Source of the DNA: Streptomyces europaeiscabiei
Lineage (GTDB): Bacteria > Actinomycetota > Actinomycetes > Streptomycetales > Streptomycetaceae
DNA: 64,000 bases
NCBI RefSeq assembly: GCF_036346855.1
Contig: NZ_CP107843.1
Span: 1-64,000, forward strand
Reading direction: 5' to 3'
Below the pieces are notes generated by a model. That model saw nothing but the letters and a program-made list of their open reading frames with translations, ran no database searches and was not told the origin of the DNA. Below, piece after piece: positions 31,883 to 39,137 of the stretch. Position numbers and translations under genes: made by a program. Each line of letters starts with the position of its first letter. The first letter of the stretch is position 1.

Positions 31883-32175
31883 GCCGGACCCCCTTCCAGA
31901 TCATCGAAGTCCCCGCCAGGGCGGGAGCGGTGGGCGGCGAGCGCCGCATCAAGCACCAGATCGGCCTCCGCCAGCGCCCCATGCGCGGCGCCCTGCTGGG
32001 CCATCAGCACCCCGACGCGCTCACGGAACGCCGCCATGTCGCGGTGCAGGCATCCGGCCGTCAGCCGGGACGCGGCACGCTCACGAGCGAGCGTCCGCTG
32101 AAGCGCACGCTGCCGATACACGGCAGCCGCGCAGACAAGGCCGGCGGCGAGGGCCACGGCCACAGGAACATTCAC
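31879..32175 (-). CDS. Small membrane-anchored protein, 98 aa
   Basis: The GTG at 32175 follows GGAGG with 8-base spacing. Residues about 2-19 (NVPVAVALAAGLVCAAAVY) form one membrane helix, followed by a basic, helical cytoplasmic region (RQRALQRTLARERAASRLTA) with coiled-coil character. It could anchor a complex at the membrane. The function is unknown. It is coupled to the Wbl gene. Confidence 0.62.
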   Translation of the reverse strand: MNVPVAVALAAGLVCAAAVYRQRALQRTLARERAASRLTAGCLHRDMAAFRERVGVLMAQQGAAHGALAEADLVLDAALAAHRSRPGGDFDDLEGGPA

Positions 32176-32263
32176 GACCTTCACCTCCGGAAGGCAGAAC
32201 AAGAAGCCAACAGCGGGCGGGCGGGGCCAGGCGGCGAGTCAGGGACAGATCAGCGAGCCGAAC

Positions 32264-32416
32264 TCACTCACCCGCCCCACCACCCCCGTCGCCGTCCCCG
32301 TCCGGCTGGAAGGGGCTGGGGTGACGCCGCTCCCACCACGTGCACACCACGACGCCGAGCCCGGAGAGCACCAGCACAGCGGGAATGAGCAGACGCAGAA
32401 CATCGCCTTGAGACAT
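32264..32416 (-). CDS. 50-residue single-pass membrane protein
   Basis: The ATG start has GAAGGG upstream. One membrane helix (LRLLIPAVLVLSGLGVVVCT, about 6-25) is followed by WWERRHPSPFQ and a Gly/Asp-rich tail. Tiny membrane proteins of this type recur in actinophage early regions. The role is unknown. Confidence 0.58.
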   Translation of the reverse strand: MSQGDVLRLLIPAVLVLSGLGVVVCTWWERRHPSPFQPDGDGDGGGGAGE

Positions 32417-32462
32417 GACGAACCCTTCGATCAGAGAGAGGCATGGACGGACGTGGGCGCGG

Positions 32463-32648
32463 TCACTGCGGCCGGTAGTACTGGCGCTCCGCCAGATCCC
32501 CGAGCAGCTCCCAGACAAGGAAGCCCACACAGCCAGCGGCAACCGCCGCCCACCACCAGTCGCCGCGCACCACGCAGCCAACGGCCGACGCGGCACACAG
32601 GATGATCAGGAGCAGGTTGAACGCGATGCTGGCGCGGCTGGGCGGCAT
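32463..32648 (-). CDS. 61-residue membrane protein with two segments
   Basis: The ATG start has GGAAGGAC upstream. Hydrophobic segments FNLLLIILCAASAVGCVV and WWWAAVAAGCVGFLVWELLG form two membrane helices with a short loop (RGD). The C-terminus is polar. It pairs with the neighbouring single-pass protein in a small membrane gene cluster. Confidence 0.6.
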   Translation of the reverse strand: MPPSRASIAFNLLLIILCAASAVGCVVRGDWWWAAVAAGCVGFLVWELLGDLAERQYYRPQ

Positions 32649-32752
32649 GAACAGTCCTTCCGGAGCAGGGGAAAAGACACGCGCGCGAGAGGCCGGCGGA
32701 CCGGTCCCTGCGCGCGCGTCGGTGGGGCGACGTGTCGTCGGGGTTGCGAGGG

Positions 32753-32956
32753 TCAGGTGGTGGCGTGGTCTGGGCAGAGGTCGCCGCCCTTGCGGGTCCG
32801 TCGCCACCCGCGCTCCGTCTTCAGCAGGCGGCGGAGTTCGCGGTGGGTGTGCGGCTCGAACCGGACGGGCCAGTGGGCCTCGGCGCCACAGCGTCCGTCG
32901 GACTCGGATTCGTCTGCCGCGTCGCAGCGGATGACGAGGTAGGCGTCGGCAGTCAC
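32753..32956 (-). CDS. Small zinc-type protein, 67 aa
   Basis: The GTG start overlaps the methyltransferase stop (GTGA). Cys pairs CDAADESESDGRCG and C-terminal CPDH suggest a zinc site; the middle is basic (HRELRRLLKTERGWRRTRKG), suited to nucleic-acid contact. It is co-translated with the DNA methyltransferase and may assist it, but this is inference. Confidence 0.6.
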   Translation of the reverse strand: MTADAYLVIRCDAADESESDGRCGAEAHWPVRFEPHTHRELRRLLKTERGWRRTRKGGDLCPDHATT

Positions 32957-34623
32957 GCGGCTACCTCGAGGTCCGACCTCGTGCCGCAGTCCTGGGGGCT
33001 GTGGATGATGGCCCGCAGTCGGGAGCCGATCCAGGCGCCGACCTGCGGGGAGACGGCGTTGCCGAATCCGTCGACCTGGTTGCGGGCGCTGCCCCAGACG
33101 ATGAACTTGCCCTTGTAGTTGGGGAAGTTGACGTCGAAGCCGCAGCCGCGGCCGATCTCGTACTCCCGCATCATCCGGAAGTAGCAGTCCTCGAGCGTCA
33201 TCTCCGAGAGGGTGGCCCGCCATTCGGCCGCGAGTTGGGCCTCGAGCTGACTGTGGTTGATCGTTCCGGCGGCCGTGAGCAGTCCCGGGATCTGCTCGGC
33301 GGTGAACGTCGGCATTGCTTCGCTGTGCACGGTGGGGACGGTGTTCTTGCGGAACGGGACGATGCCAGAGGACACCACGGCGAGCGTCTCCGAGCCCACC
33401 TGCGTAGGAAGGGGCTCGCCGACACCGCGGGGGCCGCCCTGGTAGTTGTCCACCGCGATTGCGACCGGACGCGCGGCGTCCTGATCCCACAGTGGCTGGA
33501 TGACGGGCCCGGTCGACAGGATGGACGTCTCCTGTTGACTGGTCTGCGTCGCCATCGGCTGCCACAGGTGCTTCTCCGTGCCGTGCACGGCCTTCGCCGG
33601 CATGAGGACTGCAGGAAAGCCGGCGAACCGTTGGCGGCAGCGCTCCGCACGCGCCAGCGTCGCCGCCGCCAACGGGCCTATGCTGCCGTCCCTCTGCTTC
33701 TTGATCGGCTTGTCACCGATACGGACCCCAAGGTCGCTCAGGTCGAGCGCGGCCAGCGACGGTGTCATCGGCGGGATGACCTCGCGGCGGCAGCTGGGGC
33801 ACCGGTAGTTGTACTGCTTGCCGTAGCGCACTGTCCCGGACGCCGGGACCCCGGTACGCCACGACCACACCGCCTCCACGTCCCGGTCGCAGGAGTGGCA
33901 GCGCGACACCGGCCTGTGGTCGAGGTCGGGATCGGGGAGGGACTCGTCCCAGAACGCGATGAACAGCCTGTCCCTGGACTGGGGTACGCCGAAGAACATC
34001 GAGTTCAGGTACAGCACCTTGTGCTTGTACTTGAGGTCGCCGAACTGCTTGAGCCACCACTGAAAGGTGGTGCCGTCCCCGACCTTCGGACGGTTCGGCA
34101 GCGCGGGCCCCCACGATGTCAGCTCGGTGGTGCACTCCACGAGGATGAGCTGTGGGTGGTGCTGGGCGGCGTAGTGCAGGACACAGTTCGCGGTGGCCCG
34201 GTCCCGTTCGGAGCGCGTCACCCGCGCCTCGTAGTCGGGGTCTTCCAGGTCGAACAGACCCACGCCCTGCTCGTAGGCCTTGATCGTGTTCGCCTGCGAG
34301 TGGTTGACGCAGCTCACGCCCGCGAGCAGCAGGTCAGCGGCGGGGAGGTCCCGGGCCGAGTGGTAGTCGGACGCCTCGGGGTCGACCAGGTCGGCGATCC
34401 AGTGCTCGACGGTGGGATGGTTCGCCTCGTGGACCTCGACCTTGTAGCGGTTGTGGTTGGCGGCCGAGATCGCGGTGAACCCGGCGATCTCGGCCGCGAG
34501 GGTGAAGCCGCCGAAGCCGGTGAACAGGTCGACGGCGGTGTACTCGTCGTGGCGGAACCGGCGGCGTCTGGTGGCCGGCCTGTGCGTGGCCGTGCGGGGC
34601 AGCTTCTTGGACGGGCGGGCCAT
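32953..34623 (-). CDS. C5-cytosine DNA methyltransferase with atypical catalytic motifs
   Basis: The product has 556 residues; the ATG overlaps the upstream stop (TGATG). Motif I is AVDLFTGFGGFTLAAEIAGF (SAM binding), motif IV is AGVSCVNHSQ (catalytic Cys, where the usual form is PCQ), motif VI is LVECTTE (usual ENV), motif VIII is QSRDRLFIAFW, and motif X is DGFGNAVSPQVGAWIGSRL. The target-recognition region carries a zinc-type insertion, CHSCDRDVEAVW and CPSCRRE. Variants with (P/S)xC and NHS are known in actinophage methylases. It could protect phage DNA from host restriction. No partner nuclease is recognised nearby. Confidence 0.87.
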   Translation of the reverse strand: MARPSKKLPRTATHRPATRRRRFRHDEYTAVDLFTGFGGFTLAAEIAGFTAISAANHNRYKVEVHEANHPTVEHWIADLVDPEASDYHSARDLPAADLLLAGVSCVNHSQANTIKAYEQGVGLFDLEDPDYEARVTRSERDRATANCVLHYAAQHHPQLILVECTTELTSWGPALPNRPKVGDGTTFQWWLKQFGDLKYKHKVLYLNSMFFGVPQSRDRLFIAFWDESLPDPDLDHRPVSRCHSCDRDVEAVWSWRTGVPASGTVRYGKQYNYRCPSCRREVIPPMTPSLAALDLSDLGVRIGDKPIKKQRDGSIGPLAAATLARAERCRQRFAGFPAVLMPAKAVHGTEKHLWQPMATQTSQQETSILSTGPVIQPLWDQDAARPVAIAVDNYQGGPRGVGEPLPTQVGSETLAVVSSGIVPFRKNTVPTVHSEAMPTFTAEQIPGLLTAAGTINHSQLEAQLAAEWRATLSEMTLEDCYFRMMREYEIGRGCGFDVNFPNYKGKFIVWGSARNQVDGFGNAVSPQVGAWIGSRLRAIIHSPQDCGTRSDLEVAA

Positions 34624-35468
34624 CAGGCGGCACTCCCTTCTGTGGTGCCGCCCTGGGCGGCCTGCTTGAGTTCCTCGATGCGGCCCTCCAGCAACGTGTC
34701 GAACGTCGTTGCCGCGTGCTCCGGGGGCGGGCCCTGCACGTCGCGGTCCGAGACGCCCTTCTGCTTGCCGTCGATGCGGATCTGCAGGAGCGCGATCTGG
34801 TTGTCCCAGCAGTTGGCGATCTGTGCCATCAGGCGCGGCAGCGGGTCCTCCCAGTTCTGCTGACTGGCCGGACGCTCTCCCTCGGCGTACGCGGGCCGTC
34901 CCTCGTCCTCGGCGGACTTCGGGTGCTCGGCCTGGGCCTCCCGCAGGTCGGACTTCGCCCACAGGTCCAGGGCCGCTCCGAACCGCATGGCCGCGTTCCT
35001 CAGCGCGTCCCCGATCGCCTCCTTCACGGCGTTCGGGCCGCGTTTTCCCTGTGCGTCGCCGTACCCGAGCCGGGTGTGCCCGCAGACCGTAAGTCGGATC
35101 CACAGGCCGCCGTTGTCGTCGAAGGCGGGCAGGCCCCGCTGGTCGAACGCGACGGGCTCCCAGTCCCAGAGCGGGTCGGCGTCCAGGAGCCGGTTGGTCA
35201 GCTCGGCGTGCCCGACGTAGTCCAGGTGGAGGTGCCAGGCGCTGATGTAGTTCCCGCACTCCTTGCACTCCGACTTGGCGTGTCGGGGGTTCGCGCAGAT
35301 CCCGGTCTTGGAGTCGCGGCAGGCCCCGCACTTCAGGCGGGGAAGGTGCTGGATCTGCTCGGTTGGGAAGTCGGCGCGCAGCTTGGCGAGTCCGTCGGCC
35401 TGGTTTTGGGTGTGCGAGGTCTGGCCCTCCGCCGGGTGGCTGGCGGGGGCCTCGGTGGCGGTGGCCAT
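34623..35468 (-). CDS. Rad52/ERF-like single-strand annealing protein
   Basis: The product has 281 residues from an ATG with GGAAAGAG upstream. The Rad52-like core is GLWIRLTVCGHTRLGYGDAQ then GKRGPNAVKEAIGDALRNAA and MRFGAALDLW, the pattern of phage Rad52/ERF annealing proteins that act without RecA. An inserted zinc module (CGACRDSKTGIC, CKECGNY) precedes it at about 45-75. The C-terminus is acidic and helical. These proteins anneal complementary strands during phage recombination and concatemer processing. The methyltransferase is translated from an overlapping codon directly after it. Confidence 0.78.
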   Translation of the reverse strand: MATATEAPASHPAEGQTSHTQNQADGLAKLRADFPTEQIQHLPRLKCGACRDSKTGICANPRHAKSECKECGNYISAWHLHLDYVGHAELTNRLLDADPLWDWEPVAFDQRGLPAFDDNGGLWIRLTVCGHTRLGYGDAQGKRGPNAVKEAIGDALRNAAMRFGAALDLWAKSDLREAQAEHPKSAEDEGRPAYAEGERPASQQNWEDPLPRLMAQIANCWDNQIALLQIRIDGKQKGVSDRDVQGPPPEHAATTFDTLLEGRIEELKQAAQGGTTEGSAA

Positions 35469-35555
35469 GAGGTCTCTTTCCGTATGGGGTTGTGCGGTGG
35501 GGTGCGGGCCGCTCGTCCGGTGTCGGCGTCCGGCCGACGTCCCGCACCCGGCGTG

Positions 35556-36131
35556 CTAGTGCTCCTGGAGGAGGAGGTCCTCTTCGCCGTACTCGGAGAA
35601 CAGGTAGGCCATCGCGACGCGGGAGGCGCTGACCTGGTAGCCGAGTTCCTCCGACTTCGCGGCGGCGGCCTTCTCGACGTCCTCGCGCAGCGTGTTGTCC
35701 GGGCGGACGTTCAGGTTCTCCTTGGTCGGCGCACCCCCGCGGGGGGCCCGAGCCAGCGGGGCGGGAACGAACTCGCCGGCGAGGAACTTGCGGTAGCCGT
35801 CGTTGACGACCTCGGCGAGGGACTCGCCCGCCTCCTTCGCCGCCTGCTCGATGCGTTCCTTGGCCGCCTTGTCCATCCACAGGCCGAGGTTGCGGTTGCC
35901 GGTGGTGGTGGCGGGCGGCTTCAGCAGCTGCCAGCCCCGCGGCTCCATGACCGCACGAACGGCCTCGGCGAGGTCGGCGTCGCCGCGCTCGGCGAGCCGG
36001 TCGGCGGCAACGGTGAGGCGGGCACGGATCACTTCGGGGGTCAGGCGGGGGCTGCGGGCCACGGATGGTCCTTTCGGCGGGCGCCGGCCGCCGTCGGGAC
36101 GTGCGGGCGGTCGCGTGGGGGCGTTGACCAC
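35556..36131 (-). CDS. RHH-like DNA-binding protein, first gene behind operator site 3
   Basis: The GTG at 36131 with GGAGG 8 bases upstream gives 191 residues; a GTG at 36062 with AAAGGA gives 168. Two helix-rich segments, MDKAAKERIEQAAKEAGESL with AEVVNDGYRKF (about 75-105), and RPDNTLREDVEKAAAAKSEE (about 135-160), each resemble ribbon-helix-helix proteins of the kind that bind operators as dimers. The layout echoes the partition partner. It is transcribed leftward from the divergent palindrome at 36223-36255 and could be that site's regulator. Confidence 0.62.
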   Translation of the reverse strand: MVNAPTRPPARPDGGRRPPKGPSVARSPRLTPEVIRARLTVAADRLAERGDADLAEAVRAVMEPRGWQLLKPPATTTGNRNLGLWMDKAAKERIEQAAKEAGESLAEVVNDGYRKFLAGEFVPAPLARAPRGGAPTKENLNVRPDNTLREDVEKAAAAKSEELGYQVSASRVAMAYLFSEYGEEDLLLQEH

Positions 36132-36222
36132 GCCAGTGTCCTCCAATTCTTCGTACGGCTGCCATGGGGTATGGCGTTATCCGCTGCGGGACCGGTCAGT
36201 TCCGGCCTCACAACGCAGACAG

Positions 36223-36255
36223 TACTCCATTCTTTCTTGCGTGCGCAATGGAGTA
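36223..36255. promoter_or_regulatory. Operator/promoter site 3: divergent palindrome
   Basis: TACTCCATT (36223-36231) and AATGGAGTA (36247-36255) form perfect 9-bp arms, and TTGCGTGCGCAA (36237-36248) a second palindrome inside. Each direction has a plausible pair: rightward TTGCGT with TATGGT 17 bases on, leftward TTGCGC with TACTGT 18 bases on. It lies between the leftward recombination operon and the rightward WYL gene, so both could share one operator. Confidence 0.72.
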
Positions 36256-36299
36256 TGGGTATGGTGGTGGCAACACCACAGAGCAGCGGGGGGAACACC

Positions 36300-36734
36300 A
36301 TGAAGCGCACCGCCACCCAGACCACCACCCGGACCCTCGCCGACCTCTACCGCGCCATCGACCGCCAGCACGCCGTCACCATCACCTACACCGACCGCGA
36401 CGGCACCACGAAGATCCGCACGATCGAGCCGTTCGAGATCAGCACCACCAAGAACGGCGGCATCCGCGTCCACGCCATGTGCCGCCTCGCCTACTTCGAG
36501 GACCCCACCGACGCCGAGCGCGGCTTCAACCTCGAGAGCATCAGCGAGTACACCGTCCACCGCATGGCGTTCGTCCTCACCCGCCCCGAGCCCACCGTCT
36601 ACGAGCGCCCCGCCCCCGCCCCGGCCGACGACGCGGACGCCCTGTTCTTCTACGAGCTGGCCCGCGACCAGGACGACGCCGACTACCGCCCCCGGGTGAA
36701 GCTCACCCAGGCCCAGACCGACCTCGCCGCCTGA
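36300..36734 (+). CDS. Stand-alone WYL-domain protein
   Basis: The product has 144 residues from an ATG with GGGGGG 6-8 bases upstream. Residues 15-85 form a WYL domain: AIDRQHAVTITYTDRDGTTK then IRTIEPFEISTTKNGGIRVH and LESISEYTVHRMAFVL. WYL domains bind ligands or nucleic acid and usually follow an HTH in transcription regulators (PafC type). Here no HTH is present, and the last 45 residues are acidic. It might be a ligand-sensing partner of the divergent RHH-like protein, or a sensor acting on phage transcription. Confidence 0.8.
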   Translation: MKRTATQTTTRTLADLYRAIDRQHAVTITYTDRDGTTKIRTIEPFEISTTKNGGIRVHAMCRLAYFEDPTDAERGFNLESISEYTVHRMAFVLTRPEPTVYERPAPAPADDADALFFYELARDQDDADYRPRVKLTQAQTDLAA

Positions 36735-36751
36735 CGAAAGGGGATACAACG

Positions 36752-36786
36752 AAGGCCACCACCCCGCACCGGGGTTGGTGGCCTTT
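36752..36786. terminator. Intrinsic terminator after the WYL gene
   Basis: AAGGCCACCACCCCG pairs with GGGGTTGGTGGCCTTT across a short loop with one bulged base and ends in TTT. It starts 17 bases after the WYL stop. Confidence 0.8.
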
Positions 36787-36868
36787 ACATACTGATCGCG
36801 CACGCGCAGCGTAGCGAATCAACTCGTCACGCCGCTACCGGTCTTCACGACCTGGGAGAATCCGCCAC

Positions 36869-37069
36869 ATGGCCGACCGTCAGGAATCGCTCCTCGACCC
36901 GCCGCCCGGCTCGCGCCGGCGCCGCTGGTGCCGGGGCCTGGGATGCGGGCGTGAACTGACCGACCCGGTCTCCCGGATGCGCGGCTACGGCCCCGAGTGC
37001 GACCCCGAACCCCGCACCGGCCCCGGCCGCGAGCACGACGTCGACCAGGACACGCTCCCCGGACTCTGA
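36869..37069 (+). CDS. Small zinc-type protein, 66 aa
   Basis: The ATG start has GGGAG about 10 bases upstream. A basic patch (SRRRRW) precedes CRGLGCGRELTDPVSRMRGY and GPEC, a four-Cys zinc fold with the LTDPVSRMRGYGPEC form common in small actinobacterial proteins. The rest is acidic and Pro-rich. The function is unknown. Confidence 0.62.
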   Translation: MADRQESLLDPPPGSRRRRWCRGLGCGRELTDPVSRMRGYGPECDPEPRTGPGREHDVDQDTLPGL

Positions 37070-37303
37070 CCGGGTGTCACTCTGCTGGGCTACGGTGGTG
37101 GTGTACCACCCGGCCAGCCGCGTACTGCCGGTCGCCGCTCAGCCCGCGCCCACGCTGCGGGCAGCCCCGAGACGGGGGCGGCCAAGGTCTCCAGGGGCCC
37201 GCGTAGCTGATCACGGGTTCCCCCTGATGCGCTGTTCGTTCTTCTTCCGTGGCCCCTGACGTACGGCCGGAGGAGCGTGGGTCCTGTCCGGCTGGGAGAC
37301 GTC

Positions 37304-38866
37304 ATGCCGAAGAAGCAGCCCACCGCCGCGAAGCGGGCCCGTGCCGCAGTCCGGTCCGGCGCCAAGTACACCGCCGCCCTCCGCGAAGCGGGTGGCCACC
37401 GCCTCCCGCCCCACATCGACCTCTTCGACGACCAGGCGCTGCCCGAGGACGAGCGCATCGTCGTCGACTGCCTCCGGGCACTCGTGGCCGAGGGCGCCCC
37501 GCTGCCGGTACGCATCGCCGAGCCCACCGACCCGGAGGTCGTCCAGGCGCGGGCGCGGGCCGAGGGCAACGGCATCCGCCCGCAGTGGCGGCGGTGGGCG
37601 TCGGTCCATGCCTGCGTCGACGGCTACCTACTGCGCGAGACCCAGTACGGGCCGAGCCGCTCCGGATACACCCAGGCCGACCGCGGGCCCCGCGTGCCGG
37701 TGCCGGTGCGTGCGGCCGACGGGACCGTGACCGTGGTGGCGATGCCCGAGTGGGCGTGGCTGCACGAGGGCCGGTGGATCTGGGCTCACACCGGCTGGCC
37801 GGTGGATTCGCCCGGCCGGATCGTGGACCCGCCACAGAGGTTCTCGCCAGCGCCGGGGCTGCGCTGGCAGGTCGCGGTCTGGCTCGACCTGGGGGACGGG
37901 AAGGGGAAGGTGCTGGGCGAGGACTACGGCGGCGGCACCTCGGACTGGCAGACCGTCGGCTGGTGCGCCAGCCGGGACGACGCCCGCCAGATCGCCCGCG
38001 CGTACACCGCGCACCGGGGCAACTACTCCCGTGCCGACGTGGTGGAGCACGGGACCGACAACGGCGTCGTCTCCCTCACCGTGGACACCTACCTCCCGGC
38101 GCCGGACGCCCCCGAGCGCCCGCGCCCCACCACCGCTCCGGGCCCGCGGCCTGCCTCCCCGGACAGGTCCGAGATCCCCGAGCCCGCCTGGTACCAGCGG
38201 AAGGACAATCCGCCGAACTCGTCGCTGGTCGTGTGGACCGGCACCGACTGGCGCACGTTGGTGTGGACCGACTGGCAGACCTCGAACATCGCGGCCGTTC
38301 TCGGCATCGGGGCCGGCGGACCGTACGAGTGGGCGGAGTCGTGGGGGCCGCGCCACCCCGACCGGGACATGCACGACTGGACGCAGGAGGGCCGCGAGCT
38401 GCGCTCTCGGTACCCGGAGCCCACCTATCAGGAGCGCACGAAGCGGATCGATGGCATGCGCCGGGCCCGGGAGGATGCCATCGTGTCCGCCCTCGCCGAC
38501 CGAGGTGGTCTCACCCGGGATCAGGCCGTCGCCCGCCTGGCCGAGGGCGGCGAGGAGTACCGCCACGTCCTGGACGTCGGACAGGCCGTCATCTCCCGCG
38601 CCCTGCACACCGCTCGCCGTGCCCTGCCCGAGGGCCCGGAGCGTACGGCGGTCCGTCACGCCCTGGACGACCTCATGGATCGTCACCTCCTGCCTGCCGA
38701 CCCAGAGCACATCGCAGGCGAGCAGCTGGACAGTGAGGTAGAGGCCATCCGCGCGCCCGCCGAGACCGCCTGGTGCCGTCGGGCGGTCGCCGAGTACATC
38801 GCCCCGGCGCCCGATCCGGTGGCGGCCGGCGTCGACGGGTTCCGCCCCCGGGACACGCGGCCGTGA
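37304..38866 (+). CDS. Large hypothetical protein, 520 aa
   Basis: The ATG at 37304 with GGGAG upstream is preferred over a GTG at 37277. The N-terminus KKQPTAAKRARAAVRSGAKY with TAALREAGG is a motif frequent in Streptomyces mobile-element proteins. Residues about 80-190 carry aromatic, beta-rich segments (PEWAWLHEGRWIWAHTGWPV). The region about 290-370 (WYQRKDNPPNSSLVVWTGTD) is similar in character. The C-terminal 150 residues are helical (RMRRAREDAIVSALADRGGL). It does not match a family I know. Being large, beta-rich and near the recombinase genes, it is of interest. Confidence 0.65.
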   Translation: MPKKQPTAAKRARAAVRSGAKYTAALREAGGHRLPPHIDLFDDQALPEDERIVVDCLRALVAEGAPLPVRIAEPTDPEVVQARARAEGNGIRPQWRRWASVHACVDGYLLRETQYGPSRSGYTQADRGPRVPVPVRAADGTVTVVAMPEWAWLHEGRWIWAHTGWPVDSPGRIVDPPQRFSPAPGLRWQVAVWLDLGDGKGKVLGEDYGGGTSDWQTVGWCASRDDARQIARAYTAHRGNYSRADVVEHGTDNGVVSLTVDTYLPAPDAPERPRPTTAPGPRPASPDRSEIPEPAWYQRKDNPPNSSLVVWTGTDWRTLVWTDWQTSNIAAVLGIGAGGPYEWAESWGPRHPDRDMHDWTQEGRELRSRYPEPTYQERTKRIDGMRRAREDAIVSALADRGGLTRDQAVARLAEGGEEYRHVLDVGQAVISRALHTARRALPEGPERTAVRHALDDLMDRHLLPADPEHIAGEQLDSEVEAIRAPAETAWCRRAVAEYIAPAPDPVAAGVDGFRPRDTRP

Positions 38867-38943
38867 GCTGAAAGCGTGCCAGGGGAACGTCTTGCCCGCG
38901 CGGCCGTAGGTTGTGTTCCACGCGCTCCGCCGGGCGTATCGAT

Positions 38944-38973
38944 GGGAGGGGGAGACCCCGCTTTTCCCCTCCC
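38944..38973. repeat. GGGAGGGG/CCCCTCCC hairpin
   Basis: The 8-bp perfect arms at 38944-38951 and 38966-38973 are separated by a 14-base loop. The hairpin ends 6 bases before the left arm of the larger inverted repeat, so the two together form a structured block upstream of the recombinase-like gene. Confidence 0.55.
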
Positions 38974-38979
38974 ACCAGG

Positions 38980-39101
38980 GTTTTTACGAACCTTCGGCCC
39001 CTCCCCACCAAGGGCCGGGTCGCGCGCAAGACCCGCACCCTTCCACACCGCCCCGCACCACGACCAGGCAGTTGGAGGGAGATCCGAAGGTTCGTTAAAA
39101 C
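38980..39101. repeat. 18-bp inverted repeat flanking 86 bp: candidate recombination site
   Basis: GTTTTTACGAACCTTCGG (38980-38997) and CCGAAGGTTCGTTAAAAC (39084-39101) are complementary at 17 of 18 positions. The right arm ends directly before TTGATC, a -35-like hexamer, and 36 bases before the recombinase-like gene. Such well-conserved AT-containing arms in GC-rich DNA suggest protein-binding sites: recombinase arms, an operator, or a plasmid resolution site. Confidence 0.65.
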
Positions 39102-39137
39102 TTGATCTCTTGTGCGGAACGGGCACCATAAAGGTCC

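Noticed and set aside
32953..36165. A single 1070-residue minus-strand frame covering three genes
   Set aside because: The frame is fortuitously open. Only its last 556 codons encode the methyltransferase; the upstream part is out of frame with the Rad52-like and RHH-like genes, which have their own ribosome sites.
37249..38741. 495- and 236-codon frames within the large hypothetical gene
   Set aside because: Arg/Pro-rich or Ser/Thr/Pro-rich alternatives in other frames; the 37304 frame has the ribosome site, balanced composition and the KYTAALRE motif.
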